Assembly: GCF_006385595.1 (NCBI RefSeq)
Contig: NZ_CP041046.1
Span: 372,001 to 436,000 of the forward strand
Direction: 5' to 3'
From: Luteibacter pinisoli
GTDB lineage: Bacteria; Pseudomonadota; Gammaproteobacteria; Xanthomonadales; Rhodanobacteraceae
Length of the DNA: 64,000 bases
The notes below the pieces were generated by a model. The model did not search any database. It was not told where the DNA came from and worked only from the letters and a program-made list of their open reading frames with translations. A program made the translations under genes and the position numbers. Positions 34,661-44,400 of this stretch are shown in pieces (position 1 is the first letter of the stretch; every line of letters begins with the position of its first letter).

Positions 34661-36007
34661 TCAACGCCTCCGCCGGCGCCAGGCGATGAAGCCACCGGCC
34701 GCCAGCAGCAACACGGGCAGCGCCACCAGGAAACCGAACGTGAGCGCCGTGAGGCCATCCTGCGAGACGTTGATCACGCGATCCGGGGCGCCACGGGCCG
34801 GCAGGTCCACCAGCACGTCGTCGCCGAGCAGCCAGTTGAACAGCCGCTCGCCGAGGGCGCGGTTGCCACCGTTGCCGACGTAGGTGTTGGAGAGGAAATC
34901 GCCGTCGCCGATCACCACCGCACGCTGCTCGCTTTTATCGGGGCTGGGCGAGAGACGATTCAGCGCGAAACCAAAGTCCAGCGGACCCTTGAGTTCACCA
35001 GCTTCCGGATGAAAGGCGATGGTGGAAGGCGAGGCGTTGTCGATGCCGCCAAACGCGGTCCAGCTGCGCGCGCCGGAACGCAGGAACGGCACGACGGCCC
35101 AGTCGTGGTCGGAGACCTGGGCCAGCGCCGACACCTGCGGGAACAGCGTGGTGTCGCGGAACGCGCGGGTAATCGCGTGGAAGGGGTACTCCGCCTCGAC
35201 GACGATGCGTGGGTCCTTCACGTTGAGCGTGCTGCCCTGGCCGTCCACCAGTACGCCCGGCAGCACGCGTACGCCAAGCACATCCGCCAGCGCGCCCGTG
35301 CCCAGGTCGTCATTTCCCGGCTCGGTCAGCCACAGCAGGTTGCCGCCGCCATGGATGTAATCGACCAGCGCCGCCACGGCCGGTGCCGGCAGTGCGGAAG
35401 TCGGGCTGGCCAGCACCACCAGGTCGGTGTGCTCGGGTACGCCCTGCGTCTGGCTGAAATTCAGCGGCACGGCGCGCAGGCCGCGACGCTCCATCTGGCG
35501 CATGAACACGCCGAGATCGGCATTGGCGATGCCGTCGCCCTGCCGCTCGCCATCGCCGGTGACGAACGCCACGATGCGATCGGCGCCGCGTGCGAGCCGC
35601 TCCAGCGCGTTGGAGAGGTTGCGCTCGTTGATCGGGCTTTCGACGCGTTCCTCCCGGCCCTTGTAGCGGATGAGCAGGGCGCCGTCGCCGGCGATGCCGA
35701 GCTGGCGCGACGCGGCCGGATCCTTGTCCGGATCGACGAAGGACAGCACGAGGTCGTGCTTCGCGCGGCTATAGCGTTCGATCACCGCGGCGGTCTGCTC
35801 GCGCAGCGGGCCGGTGGGCGAGAGGTAGCCCACCACCTGGACCTCGCCGGGCAGCTTCGCCAGGACCGCGACGCTTTCGGGTGCGAGGCTGGCGCGCGCG
35901 CCGCGGGTCCAGTCGGCGGTCCACACATGGCGCGAACTCAGGAAGCCCAGGCAGCCTGCGGCAACGAACAGCCCCAGCACGACGAGCCAGCGATCAAAAC
36001 GGCGCAT
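34661..36007 (-). CDS. GldG-family ABC-type uncharacterized transport protein
   Basis: A 448-residue protein with a membrane segment at each end (about residues 8-25 and 418-440) and a large periplasmic middle of the DUF4350/GldG type (SRAKHDLVLSFVDPDKDPAAS, quoted in part: LSFVDPDKDPA; also LNFSQTQGVPEHTDLVVLASP). The start at 36007 shares one base with the stop of the permease gene. Together with that permease and the ATPase further upstream it forms a GldA-GldF-GldG-like unit. In Bacteroidetes this unit is tied to gliding; in proteobacteria its job is unknown. Open frame upstream of 36007 is only overlap with the permease gene. Confidence 0.85.
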   Translation of the reverse strand: MRRFDRWLVVLGLFVAAGCLGFLSSRHVWTADWTRGARASLAPESVAVLAKLPGEVQVVGYLSPTGPLREQTAAVIERYSRAKHDLVLSFVDPDKDPAASRQLGIAGDGALLIRYKGREERVESPINERNLSNALERLARGADRIVAFVTGDGERQGDGIANADLGVFMRQMERRGLRAVPLNFSQTQGVPEHTDLVVLASPTSALPAPAVAALVDYIHGGGNLLWLTEPGNDDLGTGALADVLGVRVLPGVLVDGQGSTLNVKDPRIVVEAEYPFHAITRAFRDTTLFPQVSALAQVSDHDWAVVPFLRSGARSWTAFGGIDNASPSTIAFHPEAGELKGPLDFGFALNRLSPSPDKSEQRAVVIGDGDFLSNTYVGNGGNRALGERLFNWLLGDDVLVDLPARGAPDRVINVSQDGLTALTFGFLVALPVLLLAAGGFIAWRRRRR

Positions 36008-36762
36008 CACTGGCGCTCCCGGTCGGCGCCGAGGCGGCGGATGGCAAGGATCAGCGCGAGCGCCGTGATCAGGAGAAACCACACGACATCCACCGAGGTG
36101 ACCAGGCCGCGCAGGAGATTCTGCAAATGCGTGGCCATCGCCATCCAGTCGAGGAAGCCACCGCTGACGCCAGCGGCCTGCGCCCCGCGGTCGATGGTCC
36201 ACAGCGCGAGCGTGATGATCAGCGCCATGGCGGCGGCGATGGCGGGGAAGGCGGTCGCCGCCGAGCACGCGACACCGATGGCCGCGAGGGTGGCCAGCGC
36301 AAGCGCGGTGCCCAGGGTCGCCGCGGCGAGCTTGCCCCAGTCGGCGGTGCCGCCCGTGCCGACGATCAGCGGCATGGCCAGGGTCGCCAGCAGCCAGAGT
36401 CCCAGCCATGCCAGCACGGCCAGGTACTTGCCGATGACGATGCGCCACGGCGCCAGGCCCGTGGAAGCGAGCAGGGCGAGGGTGCCCGTGCGGCGTTCGC
36501 CGGCCAGCAGGGACATCGTCATCAGGGGCACGACGAGGAAGGAAAGCTTGATCAGCTCGGCCAGCAGGGGGATGGCGACGAGGTCGGTGAACCCCGGGGC
36601 GTCGGCCACGGCGGCCAGCTTCACCTGCGCGCCGAGGAACTGGCCCAGGCCAAGGACGAAGGTCCACGCCAGCCAGGCGATGGTCAGGGCGGCCAGCGCC
36701 CAGGCCAGTGGGCGCACGGCGAGGCGGCGAAGTTCGAGGCGGGTCACGGCGGCGAGGCTCAT
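36007..36762 (-). CDS. ABC transporter permease, GldF-like
   Basis: A 251-residue integral membrane protein with six predicted helices, of the ABC-2 type permease family. The sequence VVPLMTMSLLAGERRTGTLALLASTGLAPWRIVIGK (core: LLAGERRTGTLALL) is the classical ABC-2 coupling motif in GldF and gliding-type permeases. Its start overlaps the end of the ATPase gene by four bases (ATGA) and its stop overlaps the GldG start. It should form the channel of an exporter powered by that ATPase; the substrate is unknown. Confidence 0.88.
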   Translation of the reverse strand: MSLAAVTRLELRRLAVRPLAWALAALTIAWLAWTFVLGLGQFLGAQVKLAAVADAPGFTDLVAIPLLAELIKLSFLVVPLMTMSLLAGERRTGTLALLASTGLAPWRIVIGKYLAVLAWLGLWLLATLAMPLIVGTGGTADWGKLAAATLGTALALATLAAIGVACSAATAFPAIAAAMALIITLALWTIDRGAQAAGVSGGFLDWMAMATHLQNLLRGLVTSVDVVWFLLITALALILAIRRLGADRERQ

Positions 36763-37490
36763 GCGGCCGCTCCCGTGGCGATGGTGAAGAACGTGGACTC
36801 GAGGGCCTTACCGCCGGCTTCGCCAGCGAGCGGCGCATCGTGGCGCAGGCGGCCCTCGTGAAGGATGGCCACGCGGTCGCATACCGCCACCACTTCACCC
36901 AGGACGTGGGTGGAGAGAATGACGGCGGTGCCCGCGGCGGCGCGCTCACGGATCAGCTTGCGCAGTTCACCCACCTGCACCGGATCCAGCGCGTTGGCGG
37001 GCTCGTCGAGGATAAGGAGGGCCGGCTCGTGGACGAGGGCGCAGGCCAGGCCAAGGCGCTGGCGCTGGCCCTGCGACAGCACGCCGGCGAGGCGGCGGCG
37101 CAGGTCGCCCAGCTGCAGGCGGTTGATGATGTGGCCCGCGGCGGCCCGGGCATCACGCTTCGAGGCGCCACGCAGGGCCGAAAAGGCCTGCAGGTGTTCC
37201 TCGACGGTGAGTTCAGGCCACAGCGGCGCGCTTTCCGGCAGCCAGCCGATCAGCTGCCGGGCGATGCCGGGCGCTGACACAAAGTCGCGGCCATCGAGCG
37301 TAATGGTGCCCGAATCGGGTGCCAGGGCACCTGCCAGCATCTGCAGGGTGGTGGATTTACCCGCCCCATTGACCCCGAGCAGGCCGAGCACTTCGCCCCG
37401 GTTCAGCGAAAACGAGACGTCGGTGACGGCGGGGCGGCCAGCGCGGCGTCGCGAAACGCCTGCGACATTCAGCAAAGCTGGCGTCATCAT
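36759..37490 (-). CDS. ABC transporter ATP-binding protein, GldA-like
   Basis: A 243-residue ABC ATPase. Walker A is GVNGAGKST, the signature is LSQGQRQRLGLA and Walker B is LLILDEPANALD. The arrangement of an ATPase next to an ABC-2 permease and GldG protein is typical of the GldA-type subfamily. It is the first gene of a four-gene operon with overlaps or gaps of a few bases. I chose the ATG at 37490 (a second ATG follows at 37487); the frame runs upstream without a conserved start. Confidence 0.92.
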   Translation of the reverse strand: MMTPALLNVAGVSRRRAGRPAVTDVSFSLNRGEVLGLLGVNGAGKSTTLQMLAGALAPDSGTITLDGRDFVSAPGIARQLIGWLPESAPLWPELTVEEHLQAFSALRGASKRDARAAAGHIINRLQLGDLRRRLAGVLSQGQRQRLGLACALVHEPALLILDEPANALDPVQVGELRKLIRERAAAGTAVILSTHVLGEVVAVCDRVAILHEGRLRHDAPLAGEAGGKALESTFFTIATGAAA

Positions 37491-37674
37491 GCGCCTAAAT
37501 CGCCGATCGGCGCCCAACGCGCAGGATCCTGCGCGCATCGTGCGCGGACGGTTTCACATGGCTGAACAGGGCGGGTCGCGGTCATCGGGCGATTGTGCGG
37601 AAAGCGCGCCAATACACACAACCATGGGCTTCACAATTTGCCGCGTCCCGTGCTGGTGGGTATGGAACGCCGCA

Positions 37675-37680
37675 TATAAA
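37675..37680 (+). promoter_or_regulatory. probable -10 element of the desaturase promoter
   Basis: TATAAA lies 45 bases before the desaturase start, in an AT-rich patch within GC-rich DNA. No convincing -35 element sits 16-18 bases upstream, so this may be an activator-dependent promoter. Confidence 0.35.
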
Positions 37681-37725
37681 CTGCATCTTGTACATCCCCT
37701 TCACTACCCTGGCGGTAACGACTCG

Positions 37726-38919
37726 ATGTTCGACACGGTGCTCGACTTCCTGGCCAACGGCCTCACCCGCGCTACGTGGGGCGAGATGGTGGTCTATATG
37801 CTCGTGGTCACCCAGCTCACCATTTTCACGGTGACGCTGTACTACCACCGCAGCGCAACCCATCGCGGCGTCGATTTCCACTGGACCCTCAACGGTTTCT
37901 TCCGTTTCTGGGGGTGGCTGACCACCGGTATGGTCGTGAAGGAGTGGGTGGCTATCCACCGCAAGCACCACGCCAAGGTCGAGACCGAGGAAGATCCGCA
38001 TAGCCCGCAGATCTTCGGCATCAAGAAGGTGTTCCTGGACGGTGTGTCCCTCTACCGTGAGGCCAGCTACAACAAGGCCGACATGGAGAAATACGGCCGC
38101 GGTACGCCGGAAGACTGGTTCGAGCGCCACCTGTTCGGCAAGCACCCGTACTGGGGGCCCGTGCTGATGGCCATCATCAATGTCTCGCTGTTCGGCGTGA
38201 TCGGCATGGCCCTGTGGGCCATCCAGATGCTCTGGATCCCGTTCTGGGCCGCCGGCTTCGTCAACGGCATCGGCCACTGGTGGGGCTACCGCAACTTCGA
38301 AAGCAGCGACACCGCGACGAACATCTCGCCGTGGGGCTTCTGGATCGGTGGCGAAGAGCTGCACAACAACCACCACGCCTTCCCGAGCTCGGCGAAGTTC
38401 GCCCTGCGCAAGTGGGAGTTCGATATTGGCTGGGCGGCGATCTGTTCCCTGCGCGCCGTTCGCCTGGCGAAGGTGCTGCGCGTCGCGCCGACGCTGAACA
38501 TCCGCCCGAACGTGCACCTGCCGGACGCCGAAACGCTGAAGGGCGTGCTGACGCTGCGTTTCCAGGCCACCACGGACTACTACCGCAACGTCATCCTGCC
38601 GACGATGCGCGAGGAAGTGGGCCAGGCGGGCGACCGCATGAAGGCCATTCCGCGCCGCATGCGTCGTGCGCTGGCTGACGGCGGCCGCTGGCTCGACAAC
38701 GATGCCCGCGAGCGCATGCAGGCCGCGCTGGCCAATCGTCCGGCCCTGCAGACGGTGTGCGATTTCCGCGCCCGCCTGGTGGCTTTGATGGAAGAGCGTG
38801 GTGCAGACAAGGCGCTCAACGCCCTGCAGCAGTGGATCCACGAAGCGGAAGAAAGCGGCATCCGTTCGCTGCAGCAGTTCGCGCAGCGGCTGAAGGGTTA
38901 CTCCGCCGTCGGCGCCTGA
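37726..38919 (+). CDS. fatty acid desaturase (acyl-CoA/acyl-lipid delta-9 type)
   Basis: A 397-residue membrane desaturase. The three histidine boxes are HRSATH (about residue 42), HRKHH and HNNHH, with four membrane-spanning stretches between and around them. It binds a di-iron centre and uses oxygen to put a cis double bond into a saturated acyl chain, a way to adjust membrane fluidity. The C-terminal third is a charged cytosolic tail longer than in minimal desaturases. The ATG at 37726 starts the conserved part; the open frame extends far upstream without one. A strong terminator follows. Confidence 0.92.
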   Translation: MFDTVLDFLANGLTRATWGEMVVYMLVVTQLTIFTVTLYYHRSATHRGVDFHWTLNGFFRFWGWLTTGMVVKEWVAIHRKHHAKVETEEDPHSPQIFGIKKVFLDGVSLYREASYNKADMEKYGRGTPEDWFERHLFGKHPYWGPVLMAIINVSLFGVIGMALWAIQMLWIPFWAAGFVNGIGHWWGYRNFESSDTATNISPWGFWIGGEELHNNHHAFPSSAKFALRKWEFDIGWAAICSLRAVRLAKVLRVAPTLNIRPNVHLPDAETLKGVLTLRFQATTDYYRNVILPTMREEVGQAGDRMKAIPRRMRRALADGGRWLDNDARERMQAALANRPALQTVCDFRARLVALMEERGADKALNALQQWIHEAEESGIRSLQQFAQRLKGYSAVGA

Positions 38920-38944
38920 TCCTCGCTACCCGCCCGGAAACGAA

Positions 38945-38976
38945 AAGACCCGCCTCACCGGCGGGTCTTTTTTTTT
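38945..38976 (+). terminator. rho-independent terminator of the desaturase gene
   Basis: AAGACCCGCC (38945-38954) and GGCGGGTCTT (38960-38969) form a 10-bp stem with a five-base loop, followed by a run of nine T. It ends the plus-strand transcript. Confidence 0.93.
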
Positions 38977-38999
38977 GCATCGCCCGCGGTGTGCAGGCG

Positions 39000-39024
39000 A
39001 AAAAAAACCCGCCTTTCGGCGGGT
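39000..39024 (-). terminator. rho-independent terminator of rpmB-rpmG
   Basis: ACCCGCC (39007-39013) and GGCGGGT (39018-39024) form a stem with a four-base loop, and on the minus strand eight T follow. The core matches the terminator of the convergent desaturase gene. Confidence 0.9.
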
Positions 39025-39038
39025 CTTTCGAAGATCAA

Positions 39039-39203
39039 TTACTTGATCTTGCCTTCCTTGTACATCACGTGCTTGCGGATGACGGGATCGTACTTCTTGA
39101 TCTCCATCTTTTCCGGCGTGTTCTTCTTGTTCTTGTCCGTGGTGTAGAAGTGCCCGGTACCCGCGGAGGAGATCAGGCGAATCTTGTCGCGCTTGCCAGC
39201 CAT
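39039..39203 (-). CDS. rpmG: 50S ribosomal protein L33
   Basis: A 54-residue L33, starting MAGKRDKIRLISSAGTGHFY and ending EGKIK, with the KKYDPVIRKHV core. This is the cysteine-free type common in proteobacteria, lacking the CXXC zinc pairs. It belongs to the large ribosomal subunit near the exit site. It lies 12 bases after rpmB on the same strand, the classic rpmB-rpmG operon. Confidence 0.96.
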   Translation of the reverse strand: MAGKRDKIRLISSAGTGHFYTTDKNKKNTPEKMEIKKYDPVIRKHVMYKEGKIK

Positions 39204-39215
39204 TGTCAGACTCCT

Positions 39216-39452
39216 TTAGATCTTCTCGCCACGGGCACGGAGGTCGGCCAGCACGGCTTCGATGCCGTTCTTGTCGATGGTGCGCAGGGCATGATTCGAA
39301 ACGCGCAGCTTGACCCAACGGCCTTCGCTGGCGACCCAGAAGCGACGCTCGTGCAGGTTCGGCAACCAGCGGCGACGGGTCTTGTTGTTCGCGTGCGAGA
39401 CGTTGTTACCGGTCTGCACACCCTTGTTGGTGACTTGGCATCTACGGGCCAT
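39216..39452 (-). CDS. rpmB: 50S ribosomal protein L28
   Basis: A 78-residue L28 with the expected start MARRCQVTNKGVQTGNNVSH and the RRRWLPNLHERRFW core. It is the first gene of rpmB-rpmG, with rpmG 12 bases downstream. GGAGG precedes the start. It has normal length and no zinc-type cysteine pairs. Confidence 0.97.
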   Translation of the reverse strand: MARRCQVTNKGVQTGNNVSHANNKTRRRWLPNLHERRFWVASEGRWVKLRVSNHALRTIDKNGIEAVLADLRARGEKI

Positions 39453-39762
39453 GGGGCCTCCTTATAGATTCTGTTAGACCACCCTTTGGCCAGGGTGGCA
39501 TCGGCCCAGCAGCGCAACCCGTGGAAACAGGGGCGCCACGCGATGGCTGGAGATGGAGCGCTTCCGCCAGTTCGAGGCCCGCGTCGCGTGACGGACCTGC
39601 CCGACGAATCGGGTTGGCATAGGGAAGCCGGGCATTCTCCCAGATTCCTACCGCTTCACGCAAGCCGGATGTGCGCTTGCCCGGGTTGTGTGAAACAATC
39701 CCGGCTTTCGCGCCGCTGGCGTGAATCCACACCCAACGACGCAATTTTCGAGGAACAGACCC
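39453..39762. other. gene-free spacer between rpmB and secB
   Basis: No gene is seen in these 310 bases. On the minus strand TTGCGT (39658-39663 on plus: ACGCAA) and GAGAAT (39634-39639 on plus: ATTCTC) with 18-base spacing could be the rpmB promoter. Its leader would then hold a perfect 7-bp hairpin, CCACCCT/AGGGTGG, at 39479-39498. No clear promoter for secB is visible. Confidence 0.35.
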
Positions 39763-40254
39763 ATGGCAGACATCACCGCCAACGGCCAGGCCGGCCAGCC
39801 CCAGCTCGTGCTGCAGAAGATCTACGTGAAGGACGCTTCGTTCGAAGCCCCCAACGCCCCGCAGATCTTCCAGGAAATGGGTGAGACGGAAGCCCAGCCG
39901 CAGGTCCAGCTGAACCTGGGCCACAAGGCCGTCGACCTCGGCAACGACCTGTACGAAGTGGTCCTCTCGCTCACGCTCACCTGCGCCCTGGGCGAGCGCA
40001 CGGCGTACCTGGCCGAAGTGCACCAGGCCGGCATCTTCGGCATCGGTGGCTTCACCGATGAAGACCGCGACGGCATCCTCGGCTCCTACTGCCCGAACCT
40101 GCTGTTCCCGTACGGTCGCCAGATGGTCTCGGCCATGATCCAGGAAGGTGGCTTCCCGCCGTTCCTCCTGCAGCCGATCAACTTCGACGCCCTGTACGCC
40201 GAGCAGCAGCGCCAGCAGGTCGAAGGCGCCGGTACTCACACGCTCAACAGCTAA
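39763..40254 (+). CDS. secB: protein-export chaperone SecB
   Basis: A 163-residue SecB with the family segments LQKIYVKDASFEAPNAP and GRQMVSAMIQEGGFPPFLLQPINF. SecB forms a cytosolic tetramer that keeps precursor proteins unfolded and delivers them to SecA. The ATG at 39763 starts the family's N-terminus and is preceded by GAGGAACAG. gpsA starts six bases downstream, the usual neighbour in gammaproteobacteria. Confidence 0.96.
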   Translation: MADITANGQAGQPQLVLQKIYVKDASFEAPNAPQIFQEMGETEAQPQVQLNLGHKAVDLGNDLYEVVLSLTLTCALGERTAYLAEVHQAGIFGIGGFTDEDRDGILGSYCPNLLFPYGRQMVSAMIQEGGFPPFLLQPINFDALYAEQQRQQVEGAGTHTLNS

Positions 40255-40260
40255 GCCCAC

Positions 40261-41298
40261 GTGACCGCGCCTTCCCGACCCACCGTCGCCGTCCTTGGCG
40301 CCGGGTCATGGGGCACCGCACTGGCTGCCCTGCTGGCGCGCAACGACGTCCCCACGCGCCTGTGGGGGCGTGACGCCGACGCCCTGGCCGAGATGGCCTC
40401 GGCGCGGCGTAACCTGCGCTACCTGCCCGACCTGGATCTCCCGCCGGAACTGGGCTACGAGGCCGATCTCGCCACTGCCGTGCGCGGCGCGGGCATCGTG
40501 CTCATCGTGGTGCCCAGCCACGCCTTCGCGTCCGTGCTGGACGAGATCATCCCGATGCTCGACCCCGGTGCCCGTATTTCCTGGGCCACCAAGGGCTTCG
40601 AGACGGGCACGGGCCGTTTCCTGCATGAGCTGGTCAACGAAAAGCTGCCCGGCCACCCGGCCGCGGTGGTCACCGGGCCGTCGTTCGCCCGCGAGGTGAC
40701 CGCCGGCCTGCCCAGCGCCGTCACCGTGCATGCCACGGACGAGGCCTTCGGCAAGGAGCTGGCGGTCCTGCTGCACGCTCCGAATTTTCGCGCCTACACC
40801 GGCAACGACATCCTCGGCGCCGAGCTGGGCGGGGCGATGAAGAACGTGCTGGCCGTGGCCACCGGCGTGGCCGACGGCATGGAGCTGGGCCTCAACGCCC
40901 GCGCCGGCCTGATCACCCGCGGCATGAACGAGATGCTGCGCCTGGGCGTGGCCCTGGGGGCCCGCGCCGAGACGCTGATGGGCCTGGCGGGCCTCGGCGA
41001 CCTGGTGCTCACCTGCACCGGCGACCTCTCCCGCAACCGCCGCCTGGGCCTGGCCCTGGGCAAGGGCATCCCGTTGCAGGAGGCCGTTCGCCAGATCGGC
41101 CAGGTGGTGGAAAGCGTGGTGACGGCCGATGAAGTGGCCCGCCTGGCCGGTTTCCATGGCCTCGACCTGCCGATTTCCGCCGCCGTCCGCGCCGTGCTGC
41201 ACGGCGAAGTCACCCCGGAAGAGGGCGTGCGCCAGCTCATGGGCCGCGAGCAGAAGGCCGAGTACCCGGTGGACCTGTTCGCCAACCGGCGCGCCTGA
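40261..41298 (+). CDS. gpsA: NAD(P)H-dependent glycerol-3-phosphate dehydrogenase
   Basis: A 345-residue GpsA starting at GTG. The dinucleotide fold motif is VLGAGSWGTALA, and the substrate region contains GAMKNVLAVATGVADG with the catalytic lysine, plus GLGDLVLTCTGDLSRNRR. It makes sn-glycerol-3-phosphate from dihydroxyacetone phosphate, the backbone that PlsB (encoded at 20-22.6 kb) acylates. It probably forms an operon with secB. Confidence 0.96.
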   Translation: MTAPSRPTVAVLGAGSWGTALAALLARNDVPTRLWGRDADALAEMASARRNLRYLPDLDLPPELGYEADLATAVRGAGIVLIVVPSHAFASVLDEIIPMLDPGARISWATKGFETGTGRFLHELVNEKLPGHPAAVVTGPSFAREVTAGLPSAVTVHATDEAFGKELAVLLHAPNFRAYTGNDILGAELGGAMKNVLAVATGVADGMELGLNARAGLITRGMNEMLRLGVALGARAETLMGLAGLGDLVLTCTGDLSRNRRLGLALGKGIPLQEAVRQIGQVVESVVTADEVARLAGFHGLDLPISAAVRAVLHGEVTPEEGVRQLMGREQKAEYPVDLFANRRA

Positions 41299-41419
41299 GG
41301 GCGCCGGCCTGCCGCCCGGCTCGCTGAACCGGGCCGGTCCCGGGTAAAAAGTCCTACGGGCACGTCACCTCGCCTTTGCTAAGCTTCCTGTTTTGGTCGC
41401 GCAGACGAGACCGACACGG

Positions 41420-44400
41420 ATGCATCAACCGGACGACAAGCGCAGGCGAGCCGCACCGGCAGGCGAACTCCCGGTGGCGTGGCAACGCGCCCTCGGCGGG
41501 ATCACGCCCAAGGCTCCTTCGACGGACCGCACGGTCCTGGGTTTCTTCCTCGAGGGCATCAATGATGACCACGAGCCGGCCGCGCGCCTGGATGTCGCCC
41601 CTGTCCTGCTCACGCAGGGCGATGATGGCCGGTTCACCCGGCCGCTCCCGCTGGATGCGCGCCACCTCCCCGAATCCGCTCTCACCGTCGATGAGAAGCG
41701 CCTTGCCGCTACCGTGCTTGGCCTGCCGCAGACCCTGCGCAAGAGCCGCAGCTACGCCCGCTTCGCCGGCCCGCTGGGCGACCAGCTGCTGGCCGACGTG
41801 CTCGGCGCAGCGCCGTGCTTCTTCGGTGGCGTCGCTGGCCTGCGCCTGTCGCGTGGCGAGGCGCGCCCGCTCAAGTGGCGCTGGAACGTGGAAAAGGATG
41901 GTGGCCAGAAGCTGCTGCCCGATGTGGCACCCAGCCAGCGCCTGTTCCGCGTGGGCACGCTGTGGTTCCTCGATGCCGAGCATGCCGAGGTCGGCCTGCT
42001 GGAAAGCGACCCGGTAGAAAGCGCCTGGCTCGACCTGCCGCCGCTGCCGCCGGAGAGCACGGCCGTGTTTGCCACGAGCATCGGCGACGCCGGCATGGGC
42101 TCGCGCGTACCCGCGCCCCAGGTGTTCGCCGAAATGCGCCGTGCGGAAGTCTCGCCGCGCCCGGTGCTCACCCTGCACGCGCTGACCCGTCACGCCCGCC
42201 TCGCGGCCGGCACCCCGCCGCTCGCCTACGGCCGCCTGTCCTTCGACTACGCGGGCGAGCGCCTGCCGGGCCGTGGTGGCGAGCCGCTCGTGCGTCGCGT
42301 GCGCAATGGCGTGCTGCTGGAGATCACCCGCCGTCGTGCGGAAGAACTCGCCAGCATGGAGAACCTCGAATCCGTGGGCCTGAATCCGGCCGTGGATACC
42401 GAGGGCCTGCCGTGGGACATGGCCGATACCTTGCCCGAGGATGCGTGGCTGTTCCCCGGCAAGGGCTACGCTGGCGCGCTCGAAGTGAATACGCCGGCCC
42501 GCTGGCTGGCGCTGCGCGCGAAGCTCGAAGCCGATGGCTTCCTGCTCGACTACGCACCCAGCTTCCCGTTTGAAGTGCTCGAAGGCCCGGTGCACTGGTA
42601 TGGCCAGGCCCGCGAAGACGACGCCGACCGCGCGTTCGACCTCGAAATCGGTATCGAGGTGGAAGGTCGCCGCGTGAACCTGCTGCCCGCCGTGGCGCAG
42701 GCGCTCGCCGAGCACCAGCTCAGCCTCAGCCCGATGCCGGGCGAGGCGGAAGATTCCGTGTGGTACGCGCCGGTGGACGATCGTCGCCGCGTGCCCGTGC
42801 GCCTGAAAGAACTGCGCGACCTGCTGGCGCCGCTCGCCGAATACCTCGAGAAGCCGCGCCAGCAATTGCACCTGCCGCGCGTGCAGGCCGGCCGCCTTGA
42901 AGAGCTGGTGCAGGCGCTGCCCAGCGGCGGTTCGTTCGAAGCACCGGAGCGCCTGCGCGGTTTCACCCGTCGCCTGCGCGAAGCCGGTGAACGCGCGAGC
43001 GATGCGATTCCCGACGGCCTCAACGCCGAGCTGCGCGGCTACCAGCGCGACGGCCTGCGCTGGATGAATGCGCTCGCCGAAGCCGGCACGGGTGGCGTCC
43101 TCGCGGACGACATGGGCCTGGGCAAGACGTTGCAGCTCATCACGCATCTGCTCGCGCTGAAGCAGAGCGGCCAGCTGGAAGCGCCCGCGCTTGTCGTGGT
43201 GCCGACCAGCCTGGTGCCGAACTGGGTGTCCGAAGTGGCGCGCTTTGCGCCGAGCCTGCGCGTGCTTGCACTGCATGGTCCGCAGCGCGCGGAAACCTTC
43301 ACGCGCATGGCCGAGAACGACGTCATCCTCACCACCTACGCGCTGCTCCCGCGCGATGTGGAAACATTGAAGAAGCAGCCGTTCTCGCTGGTGGTGCTCG
43401 ACGAAGCGCAGCAGGTGAAGAACCCGCGCACGCAGGCGCGCCGCGCGTTGCTGGCGCTGAAGATCCCGCGTTGCGTGTGCCTCACCGGTACGCCGCTGGA
43501 AAACCACCTCGGCGAGCTGTGGTCGCAGATCGATCTCGCCGTGCCGGGGCTGCTGGGTGATGAAGGCGCGTTCCGCCGGCATTACCGCGCACCGATTGAA
43601 AAGCACCAGGACACCGCCGTGCAGGAGCGCCTCAACCGGCGCATCGCACCGTTCATCCTGCGTCGCACGAAAGCCCAGGTGGCGTCCGAGCTGCCGGCGA
43701 AAACCGAAATCACCCGCCGCGTCGTCATGGAGCCGCGCCAGCGCGATCTCTATGAAAGCCTGCGCCTGTCGCTGGCCGAAGAGCTGCGCGAGGTCATCGC
43801 CCAGCGCGGCATCGCGCACAGCGGCATCGTCGTGCTCGATGCGCTGCTGAAGCTGCGCCAGGTCTGCTGCGATCCGCGCCTGGTAAAGCTCGAGGCCGCG
43901 CGTGGCGTGCGCGAGTCGGCGAAGTTCGAACTGCTGATGGACATGCTGCCGGCGCTGCTGGCCGAGGGCCGCCGCGTGCTGCTCTTCAGTCAGTTCACCG
44001 AGATGCTCAAGCTCATCGCCAGCGAACTTGACCGCCGCCGCCTCAGCTACGTCACGCTCACCGGCGAGACGCGCGATCGCGCCGAGCCCGTGCAGCGTTT
44101 CCAGGATGGCGACGTGCCGTTGTTCCTGCTTTCGCTGAAGGCCGGTGGCGTCGGCCTCAACCTCACCGCCGCCGACACGGTCATCCACTACGACCCGTGG
44201 TGGAACCCCGCTGCCGAAGCACAGGCCAGCGACCGCGCCCACCGCATCGGGCAGGACAAGCCGGTCTTCGTGTATCGCCTGATCACGGCAGGCACCGTCG
44301 AAGAACGCATCGAAGAACTCAAGGCCCGCAAGGCCGAACTCGCCGATGCCGTACTCGAAGGCGGCGGCACGCGCGAACGCTTGAGCTTCGACGAAAGCGA

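Noticed and set aside
36010..36949. Open frame extending the GldG gene upstream by about 300 codons
   Set aside because: It overlaps the permease and ATPase genes in another frame. The GldG start at 36007 with a one-base overlap fits the operon.
37491..37725. Long N-terminal extension of the desaturase frame
   Set aside because: The extension overlaps the divergent ATPase gene and contains no conserved sequence; a -10-like TATAAA lies just before the chosen start.
41354..44242. 962-codon open frame on the minus strand opposite the SNF2 gene
   Set aside because: It is a mirror of a real gene in GC-rich DNA: its translation is histidine- and arginine-rich low-complexity sequence without any motif, while the plus strand has a full set of helicase motifs.
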